A stretch of DNA of 10,671 nucleotides from an uncultured Collinsella sp. (GTDB lineage Bacteria; Actinomycetota; Coriobacteriia; Coriobacteriales; Coriobacteriaceae): the NCBI GenBank assembly GCA_900543275.1, contig UQQL01000067.1:1-10671 (forward strand). The letters run 5' to 3'. The translations under genes and the position numbers were made by a program. Numbering within the stretch: the stretch's first letter is position 1; each line of letters begins with the position of its first letter. Below, piece by piece: positions 5,678 through 10,671 of the stretch. The notes beneath the pieces were generated by a model that was given only the letters and a program-made list of their open reading frames with translations, did not search any database and was not told the DNA's origin.

Positions 5678-6589
5678 ATGCTCAATGCGCTGGTTTGGGC
5701 GCTTACCTGTTTTGGTGTCGTCGCTGCCGATATTGCCCTGAGCATTGTTTTGTTCTCCGCGCTGGACATCGTGTCGGCACTGACGGGTTTCCCGATCGAC
5801 AATCTCGATATTCAATGGTTTCAGGCCGCCGCTCAGACGGCGTCGTTTTTGATGGCGCTGCTGTGGTGGCGCTATCTGTGGCCCCGCTCCTTCATGGCGC
5901 GCCGGCAAGGTGAACGCCCGCTCGGCGGGGGAGCAAATGCTGCATGGAAGCGCATCGCATACGTTGTCGTGATCGGCCTATCCATGCAGGTGGTCATTAG
6001 CTACCTATGCGACGGCGTGCTGTCGCTGCTGCCCGAGGTTGCGGCGGACTATAGCGAGCTCGTCGAGGAAACAGGCTTGGACGATACCAACCTTCTTGCC
6101 GTCCTGACCACGGTGCTCGGCGCCCCATTTTGTGAAGAGCTGCTGGTGCGCGGCATTATTTTTGAGTTTTCGCTCCGAGCGTTTAATCCGCAGTGCCGCC
6201 CACTTTGGAAGTGCCGGCGTCGTGTGAGCGCGCAGAGTGGCGCCATGGTGCCCTGGGCGGCCCCAAGCACGTGGGGTATCGCCGCGGCGATTGTGCTGCA
6301 GGCGGCGATCTTCGGTTTTATGCACATGAATTGGGTACAGGGTTGCTACGCGGGTGCCGCCGGCCTCATCTTTGGTTGGGTGCTCGTGACGACCGGAAAG
6401 CTCCGCTACACGATCCTGCTGCACTTTGCCTTTAATGCCGGGTCGTATTTCATGACGTTGCTCTGGTTTGTGAACACACCGTTCGACGTGATAATCACGG
6501 TCGCTATCGCCGGCGTCATCCTCGTTGAGGCAATGCGCTCGCTGCGCCACGCGTGTGGGATGGACGCAGCGAGCGCACCGCTGCCCTAG
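5678..6589 (+). CDS. CPBP-family intramembrane metalloprotease homologue
   Basis: Predicted polytopic membrane protein of 303 residues in the CPBP (CAAX protease/bacteriocin-processing, Abi) family. The three catalytic motifs are present: EELLVRG with E153, E154 and R158; FGFMHMN with H216; and HFAFNAG with H249 and N253. Hydrophobic segments lie near 3-35, 48-68, 92-120, 138-152, 200-215, 224-240, 245-263 and 268-285. The family includes prenyl-protein endopeptidases, bacteriocin-immunity and abortive-infection proteins; no substrate can be named. Start at ATG 5678 is set by GAGGAGG (5666-5672); the open frame extends to 5462 but that part overlaps the RelB-like gene out of frame. A basic Arg/Cys stretch (174-183) lies between motifs 1 and 2. 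The gene follows the RelB-like gene by 34 bases and may be cotranscribed. Its stop codon overlaps the stop of the convergent ygiQ gene. Confidence 0.85.
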   Translation: MLNALVWALTCFGVVAADIALSIVLFSALDIVSALTGFPIDNLDIQWFQAAAQTASFLMALLWWRYLWPRSFMARRQGERPLGGGANAAWKRIAYVVVIGLSMQVVISYLCDGVLSLLPEVAADYSELVEETGLDDTNLLAVLTTVLGAPFCEELLVRGIIFEFSLRAFNPQCRPLWKCRRRVSAQSGAMVPWAAPSTWGIAAAIVLQAAIFGFMHMNWVQGCYAGAAGLIFGWVLVTTGKLRYTILLHFAFNAGSYFMTLLWFVNTPFDVIITVAIAGVILVEAMRSLRHACGMDAASAPLP

Positions 6590-8721
6590 TTGCGACGCCC
6601 GCCTCCGTTGGCGCCCTGACGCCCCTGGGCCGCGCGATTACGCCCGGCAGTGTTCTGTGCACGCGACATGCCGCCGTGCCCCTTGCTGCCTTTGGGTCCC
6701 TTGCCGCCAGCACCGCCGTGGGCCTTGCCGCCCTTCTTGCCGGTGCCATGCCCACCGCCAGCAGACGTCTCGCCCGGGCGCGGCGGCACGGGGCGGATTA
6801 GACAGTGTTTGGTGTAGCCGATCAGGTCACGACGTCCGGCTTTTTCCAGCGCCTCGCGTACCAGCTTGTAGTTCTCGGGTTTGCGATACTGGATGAGCGC
6901 ACGCTGCATGGCCTTTTCGTGCGGGTCGCGCGCCACATAGATCGGCTCCATGGTGCGTGGGTCCACGCCGGTGTAGTACATGCAGGTCGACATGGTGGAC
7001 GGTGTGGGGTAGAAGTCCTGCACCTGTTCGGGCATGTAGCCCATGTCGCGTACGGCCTCGGCCAGGTCCACAGCTTCCTTCATCGTTGAACCGGGGTGGC
7101 TCGAGATTAGGTATGGCACTACGTACTGCTTGAGTCCGTATTCGCGGTTCAAGCGTTCAAATTTACGGCAGAACGCGTCGTAGACGGCGCGGCTCGGTTT
7201 GCCCATCACGGACAGCACCGCGTCGCTCACGTGCTCGGGTGCTATGCGCAGCTGGCCCGAGACGTGATGCTCCAGCAGCTCGCGCAAAAACTCGTCCGAG
7301 GCGTCGGCCATGGTGTAGTCAAAGCGTATGCCGCTGCGGACGAAGACCTTCTTGACGCCCGGCAGCTGGCGCAGATCGCGCAGCAGCTGCGTGTAGCCGC
7401 TCTCGTCGACCACCATGTTCTTGCACACACTCGGCCACAGACAGCGCTTGTTCTTGCACACGCCGTGCTTGAGCTGCTTGTCGCAGGCCGGACGGCTAAA
7501 GTTGGCCGTCGGTCCACCCACGTCGTTGATGTAGCCCTTAAACTCGGGATCGTGCGTGAGCAGCTCGGCCTCGCGCATGATCGAGTCGTGGCTGCGCATC
7601 TGCAGTACGCGGCCCTGGTGGAAGGTGAGGGCGCAAAACGAGCACTCGCCAAAACAGCCGCGGTTGGAGCTAATGGAAAATTTGATTTCGGCAAAGGCCG
7701 GCACGCCGCCCGTTGCGTCGTAGTCGGGATGCCAATCGCGTGCGTAGGGGAGTTCGGCAACCTCGTCCATCTCGTCTGTGGTGAGTGTTGCCGATGGCGG
7801 GTTCTGCACCACATAGACGCTGTTGGGGTAGGGCTCTACCAGACGATGCCCGGTGATGGGGTCCATGTTCTGCTGCTGCACATTAAAGCTGCGCGCGTAG
7901 TTGAGCTTGTCGGCGGTAAGGTCGTCCCAGCTGGGCAGCAGGTCGTAGTCGTAGACCTCGTCGAGCGAACCCGTGCGGTAGACGGTACCGTTGATGTAGG
8001 TGATCTGATCGACAGGCAGTCCGGCATCGAGCGCGTCGGCGATCTCGACGATCGCATGCTCGCCCATGCCGTAGATGAGGATGTCGGCGCCCGAGTCGAG
8101 CAGTACCGAGCGCTTGAGCTTGTCCTGCCAGTAGTCGTAGTGGGCCAGGCGGCGCAGGCTTGCCTCGATGCCGCCGATGATGATGGGAGCGTCCTTGAAC
8201 GTCTGGCGGATGAGGTTGCCGTAGACCGTGACGGCACGATTGGGGCGGTGCCCCTCCTCGCCACCGGGGGTATAGGCGTCGGTATGGCGGCGGTGCTTGG
8301 TCACCGAATAGTGGTTGACCATGGAGTCCATGTTGCCGGCGCTGACGAGAAAGCCCAGGCGCGGCTCGCCGAGCACGGTGATGCTGGCGGGGTCGGTCCA
8401 GTCGGGCTGGCAGATAATGCCCACTTTGTAGCCGTGCGCGTCGAGGACGCGGCTGATGATGGCCATGCCAAAGCTGGGGTGGTCCACGTAGGCGTCGCCG
8501 CAGATGTAGACGAAGTCGCACTGGTCCCAGCCACGCGCATCCATGTCGGCGCGGCTGACGGGGAGGAACTTGTCGCGGCCCGGACGCCAGGGGCGTGAGG
8601 GCGCTGCTGAGGCATGCGTGGGTCGCGAGCCCTGCGCCTTGCCGCCGCGCTTTTGCTGCTGGCCCTGTTTGCCCTGCTGTCCGCGTTGGCTGTTCTGAGC
8701 GTGCTGAGGCTTTTTTGCCAC
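6586..8721 (-). CDS. ygiQ: YgiQ-family radical SAM protein (UPF0313)
   Basis: A 711-residue radical SAM protein of unknown reaction. The YgiQ N-terminal domain (about 50-340) is followed by the radical SAM core, with the [4Fe-4S]-binding cysteines C356, C360 and C363 in RGCFGECSFCAL. A further cysteine set (C413, C422, C427, C433) follows VGGPTANF and probably belongs to the family. Motifs such as GDAYVDHPSFG (75-85) and FYPTPSTMSTCMYYTG (570-585) are characteristic. The GTG at 8721 is chosen because GGGAGG lies just upstream; the frame stays open to 8907 but that extension has no binding site. Both ends carry low-complexity basic tails: residues 2-50 rich in Gln, Lys and Arg, and residues 650-711 rich in Gly, Lys, Arg and His. 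These could bind RNA or be disordered. The 3' end overlaps the convergent CPBP gene by 4 bases. Confidence 0.92.
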   Translation of the reverse strand: MAKKPQHAQNSQRGQQGKQGQQQKRGGKAQGSRPTHASAAPSRPWRPGRDKFLPVSRADMDARGWDQCDFVYICGDAYVDHPSFGMAIISRVLDAHGYKVGIICQPDWTDPASITVLGEPRLGFLVSAGNMDSMVNHYSVTKHRRHTDAYTPGGEEGHRPNRAVTVYGNLIRQTFKDAPIIIGGIEASLRRLAHYDYWQDKLKRSVLLDSGADILIYGMGEHAIVEIADALDAGLPVDQITYINGTVYRTGSLDEVYDYDLLPSWDDLTADKLNYARSFNVQQQNMDPITGHRLVEPYPNSVYVVQNPPSATLTTDEMDEVAELPYARDWHPDYDATGGVPAFAEIKFSISSNRGCFGECSFCALTFHQGRVLQMRSHDSIMREAELLTHDPEFKGYINDVGGPTANFSRPACDKQLKHGVCKNKRCLWPSVCKNMVVDESGYTQLLRDLRQLPGVKKVFVRSGIRFDYTMADASDEFLRELLEHHVSGQLRIAPEHVSDAVLSVMGKPSRAVYDAFCRKFERLNREYGLKQYVVPYLISSHPGSTMKEAVDLAEAVRDMGYMPEQVQDFYPTPSTMSTCMYYTGVDPRTMEPIYVARDPHEKAMQRALIQYRKPENYKLVREALEKAGRRDLIGYTKHCLIRPVPPRPGETSAGGGHGTGKKGGKAHGGAGGKGPKGSKGHGGMSRAQNTAGRNRAAQGRQGANGGGRRN

Positions 8722-8752
8722 GATCCCTCCCGGTGTTTGTATGCTGCACGTA

Positions 8753-8793
8753 ATTGTAACCAGTCTGTTTGGGACGGGGCTAAAAAGACTGGT
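8753..8793. promoter_or_regulatory. Divergent regulatory region: 8-bp inverted repeat and minus-strand -10 box
   Basis: ACCAGTCT (8759-8766) and AGACTGGT (8786-8793) are exact inverted arms separated by 19 bases, lying between the divergent ygiQ and DUF1275 genes. On the minus strand a good -10 box, TACAAT (8758 to 8753), would start ygiQ transcription about 25 bases before its GTG, but no recognisable -35 box is at the right distance. The inverted repeat covers where that -35 box would be, so it could be an activator or repressor site. I see no clear promoter for the DUF1275 gene in the rest of the 268-base gap. Confidence 0.35.
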
Positions 8794-8989
8794 GGAGTAC
8801 ATGGGCTGGCGGATCGGCGTGTCGATGCGGGTGTCGGCGCCGCGCCCGCCGTTTGTTTCCAGACTGTGTATCCGCGCGTTGGGGAGCCCGTCTCGCGCGC
8901 ATGCCATGTTGTCAATGGGTTACAGTATGAACGGCGGCTATGTTTCCGCCAACGCACGAGAGAGTCGTCAACAAGGAGGATGCACGACG

Positions 8990-9706
8990 ATGCAGCGTGC
9001 CAAACAGATATCGGAGTCTATTGAGCTGGGCATCATCTTGGCGCTCGCCGGTGGCTTTATGGATGTGTATTCGTACATTGGGCGCGATCATGTTTTCGCC
9101 AACGCGCAGACGGGCAACATCCTGCTCGTGGGCGTGAGCATCTCGGAAGGCAACTGGGCACTGGCGGGGCGCTACTTCTTCCCCGTGGTGTCGTTTGCTG
9201 TGGGCATTATGCTTGCCGACCTGGTTCACGAGCGGTTTGGCAGTGTGATTCACTGGCGCCAGGTGACGGTGTTTTTTGAAGCCGTTATCTTGCTGGGCGT
9301 GAGCTTTATCCCGGGCGGCGGTTACAACCTGCTCGCCAACTGCCTTACTTCGTTTGCCTGCGGTATGCAGGTCGAGAGCTTCCGCAAGATTCATGGACAC
9401 GGCATCGCCACGACCATGTGTATCGGCAACCTCCGTAATGCCTTGCAAAACGTGGACGATTACATCATTACCCACAAGCGCGGCTTTTTGGAAAACGGCC
9501 TGCTGTACTTTGGTGTGATCTTTACCTTTGTGTTTGGCGCCGTGCTGGGCAATTGGTGCATTGAGCGCATGGGTCTGCACGCCATCGTCGTGGCGAGCGT
9601 GCTGCTGTTTGTCGCGTTTGCCATCATGTTCATCGACCGCGAGCGCGACTTGCGTTTTCGCTGGAAGGTTGCGGCCGAGGCTTGGAAAGAGGGCTGTCGA
9701 AAGTAA
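8990..9706 (+). CDS. DUF1275 (YoaK-like) membrane protein
   Basis: A 238-residue integral membrane protein of the DUF1275/YoaK family, whose function is unknown. Family signatures are visible: GGFMDVYSYI (21-30) followed by VFANAQTGNILLVG (35-48), and a second half with CGMQVESFRK (124-133) and CIGNLRNAL (144-152). About six hydrophobic segments are present (near 12-30, 62-80, 92-108, 112-127, 170-190 and 196-215), with a basic C-terminal tail. Length fits the family (about 220-240). AAGGAGG (8973-8979) sits ten bases before the ATG at 8990; an ATG at 8980 is out of frame, and the open frame running back to 8741 has no binding site. The gene stands alone, divergent from ygiQ, and is followed six bases later by a strong terminator. 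Confidence 0.88.
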   Translation: MQRAKQISESIELGIILALAGGFMDVYSYIGRDHVFANAQTGNILLVGVSISEGNWALAGRYFFPVVSFAVGIMLADLVHERFGSVIHWRQVTVFFEAVILLGVSFIPGGGYNLLANCLTSFACGMQVESFRKIHGHGIATTMCIGNLRNALQNVDDYIITHKRGFLENGLLYFGVIFTFVFGAVLGNWCIERMGLHAIVVASVLLFVAFAIMFIDRERDLRFRWKVAAEAWKEGCRK

Positions 9707-9711
9707 CCGAA

Positions 9712-9751
9712 TGCGGCAAAGGGACAGCCCCTTTGCCGCAATATATTTTCA
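9712..9751 (+). terminator. Rho-independent terminator after the DUF1275 gene
   Basis: TGCGGCAAAGGG (9712-9723) pairs perfectly with CCCTTTGCCGCA (9729-9740) around a 5-base loop, followed by a T-rich tail (9741-9750). Read on the minus strand, the same stem is followed by a looser T-containing stretch. It could therefore also stop the convergent transcript of the LURP-one-related gene. Confidence 0.85.
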
Positions 9752-9768
9752 TCTCTATGTAGTACAGC

Positions 9769-9802
9769 TTCAGGAGCCAGAAAAAACTATCTAGCTCCTG
9801 AA
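9769..9802. repeat. 9-bp inverted repeat downstream of the LURP-one-related gene
   Basis: TTCAGGAGC (9769-9777) and GCTCCTGAA (9794-9802) are exact inverted arms, with two further pairs inside after one mismatch. The loop is A-rich on the plus strand. There is no T tract after the stem on either strand, so it is not a canonical terminator. It lies 27 bases past the minus-strand stop codon, near where GC content changes. It may be a 3'-end RNA hairpin for the minus-strand gene. Confidence 0.5.
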
Positions 9803-9828
9803 TGTTGTTACGAACTGCTTTTTGCAAT

Positions 9829-10365
9829 TTATTCGAGATGCTCTTCAATCCGAGCCCTCAGAAGGGCAATGGCTGTGGGTATTCCAATTGCGGCGGCTAA
9901 TTCGGCTTTATCCAAAACCTGTATGTTAAAGCACGATTGTTTATCACATTGAAGGACGTTAACTGAAGATAGCTTCACTTCCCGTTGACTGAATATATCG
10001 TAATCTCCAAATAGGAAGTTACCTTTTATTGTGTAATTCGGTATGTTCGTTACGCACTTCATCTCAAGTCTGTTTAGGCCATAATCGAACACCGCAACTT
10101 CCTTGTGTTCGATGATGAGCGCAACCCTGGGCATGTTACTAAAACCACCGTCGACGACAGTAAAGAGCTTTTCATTTGCATCGTCATAAACGGTGTATTT
10201 AAGACTCAATAGCTGTCCTAGTGGACCCGTGAACCCATGTCTTTTGATGTTGAGGTTGTCTCCCGCTGGGTTGACGAGAGCCAGAGCATGCGGATAAGGG
10301 TTACCTTCAATTGAGATTCGATATTCGTTTGTAGCCGTCTTGCTCGATTTAGGACCAGTAGCCAT
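9829..10365 (-). CDS. LURP-one-related (tubby-like beta-barrel) family protein
   Basis: A 178-residue soluble protein. Its pattern resembles the LURP-one-related/scramblase (LOR, YxjI-like) family: alternating beta strands with LLSLKYTVYDDANEKLFTV (52-70), then YTIKGNFLFGDYDIF (111-125), a cysteine-containing strand pair, and a C-terminal hydrophobic helix (IGIPTAIALLRARIEEHL, 160-177) that fills the barrel in known structures. Bacterial members are poorly characterised. The ATG at 10365 or the GTG just before it (10368) may start translation; GAGG about 12-15 bases upstream is a weak binding site. GC content is far below the neighbouring genes (37% over 9901-9960 against 58% over 4501-4560), which suggests transfer. 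It faces the DUF1275 gene and has its own promoter candidate. Family assignment is from pattern memory, without a search. Confidence 0.6.
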   Translation of the reverse strand: MATGPKSSKTATNEYRISIEGNPYPHALALVNPAGDNLNIKRHGFTGPLGQLLSLKYTVYDDANEKLFTVVDGGFSNMPRVALIIEHKEVAVFDYGLNRLEMKCVTNIPNYTIKGNFLFGDYDIFSQREVKLSSVNVLQCDKQSCFNIQVLDKAELAAAIGIPTAIALLRARIEEHLE

Positions 10366-10642
10366 CACGCGTCATCGCCTCGATCGAATTGGAACCGTCT
10401 TCTGCTTCGTGCGGAGAATTACGCTGTACGTTGCAGTACATGCAGCTGCAATAACCGCATGGGCAATTTCTAACAAAATGAATGACACTATTTGCTGCAT
10501 GCATATTAATTACTATAAAGTATCCTTTTATAAACGTATTGTCAAACATATATTGCTAAAACAGAAACAATTTATAGACTGAGTTGGTCGTATTCTTTGG
10601 GCAATTGCTCCTATAATCTAGCCTTCGCTGCAGTCGGGAGGG
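10366..10642. other. AT-rich noncoding end region
   Basis: No confident gene lies between the LURP-one-related start and the adapter. A minus-strand frame (10549-10349, 66 residues) with a CPCGYCSCMYC cluster overlaps the start of that gene, but it has no evident binding site and is not called. A perfect -10 box TATAAT (10612-10617, plus strand) lacks a matching -35 box at 16-18 bases; if real, it would drive a gene beyond the contig end. Confidence 0.4.
10517..10545 (-). promoter_or_regulatory. Minus-strand promoter candidate for the LURP-one-related gene
   Basis: On the minus strand a perfect TTGACA (10545-10540) lies 17 bases before TACTTT (10522-10517), in very AT-rich DNA. Transcription would start near 10510, giving an untranslated leader of about 145 bases that contains a possible small cysteine-rich frame. 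The -10 match is only partial. Confidence 0.4.
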
Positions 10643-10671
10643 CTGTCTCTTATACACATCTGACGCTGCCG
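10643..10671 (-). other. Nextera Read 1 adapter, reverse complement, library artefact
   Basis: Bases 10643-10661 are the reverse complement of the Tn5 mosaic end, and 10662-10671 continue into the Nextera Read 1 tail, truncated at the contig edge. This is synthetic. Genomic sequence ends at about 10642. Confidence 0.98.

Noticed and set aside
7231..8598. Plus-strand frame of 455 codons opposite ygiQ
   Set aside because: It is an antisense shadow. The minus-strand frame has an intact radical SAM motif and family signatures.
8741..8989. N-terminal extension of the DUF1275 protein back to 8741
   Set aside because: The frame is open, but the extra 83 residues have no family similarity and the strong AAGGAGG site fixes the start at 8990.
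10584..10617. Plus-strand promoter from TATAAT at 10612
   Set aside because: The -10 box is perfect, but no -35 box lies at 16-18 bases and no gene follows before the adapter. It is mentioned only as context.
3..10671. A composite transposon bounded by 19-bp Tn5-like inverted ends
   Set aside because: The ends extend into the Nextera Read 1 primer tail and no transposase gene is present. They are library adapters.
1..10671. CRISPR array, prophage, retron or defence island
   Set aside because: No regularly spaced repeats, reverse transcriptase, nuclease, integrase or phage structural genes are visible.

Overview
The window is one assembled contig from a shotgun library. Both ends still carry Nextera (Tn5 mosaic-end) adapter, so about 10.6 kb between positions 36 and 10642 is genomic. 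Gene content, roughly 58-60% GC in the coding parts, frequent GTG starts and strong purine-rich ribosome binding sites suggest a gut actinomycete of the Coriobacteriia, perhaps Collinsella. That placement is an inference from style and content; there is no rRNA gene to confirm it.

Layout. Positions 36-372 hold a GC-rich stretch with no credible gene, several strong hairpins and a terminator-like hairpin; it may be the 3' part of a structured RNA or the end of an upstream transcript. Positions 468-632 hold a promoter and a leader that can fold in two mutually exclusive ways, as expected for LicT/BglG-type antitermination. Positions 633-5120 are a complete alpha-glucoside PTS operon: a glucose-family EIIA, a LicT/BglG antiterminator, a membrane EIICB permease and a GH4 6-phospho-alpha-glucosidase. 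It closes with a strong hairpin at 5169-5206. Together these genes would take up an alpha-glucoside such as maltose, phosphorylate it during entry and split it into glucose 6-phosphate and glucose. The antiterminator would couple expression to PTS phosphorylation state.

Positions 5207-5439 form an unusually structured leader in front of a small RelB/DinJ-like antitoxin with no visible toxin gene. A CPBP-family intramembrane protease homologue follows 34 bases later. That gene converges on, and overlaps by 4 bases with, a YgiQ-family radical SAM gene on the minus strand. A DUF1275 membrane protein gene is divergent from ygiQ and ends at a textbook terminator (9712-9740).

From about 9741 to the right end the base composition drops sharply (37% GC at 9901-9960, 22% at 10501-10560). 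This part carries one minus-strand gene for a LURP-one-related (tubby-like barrel) protein with its own AT-rich promoter, probably acquired by transfer. The best candidates for undescribed biology are the two-state leader of the PTS operon, the orphan antitoxin with its structured leader next to a CPBP protein, and the unassigned GC-rich segment at the left end. No CRISPR array, tRNA, rRNA, transposase or phage gene is visible.
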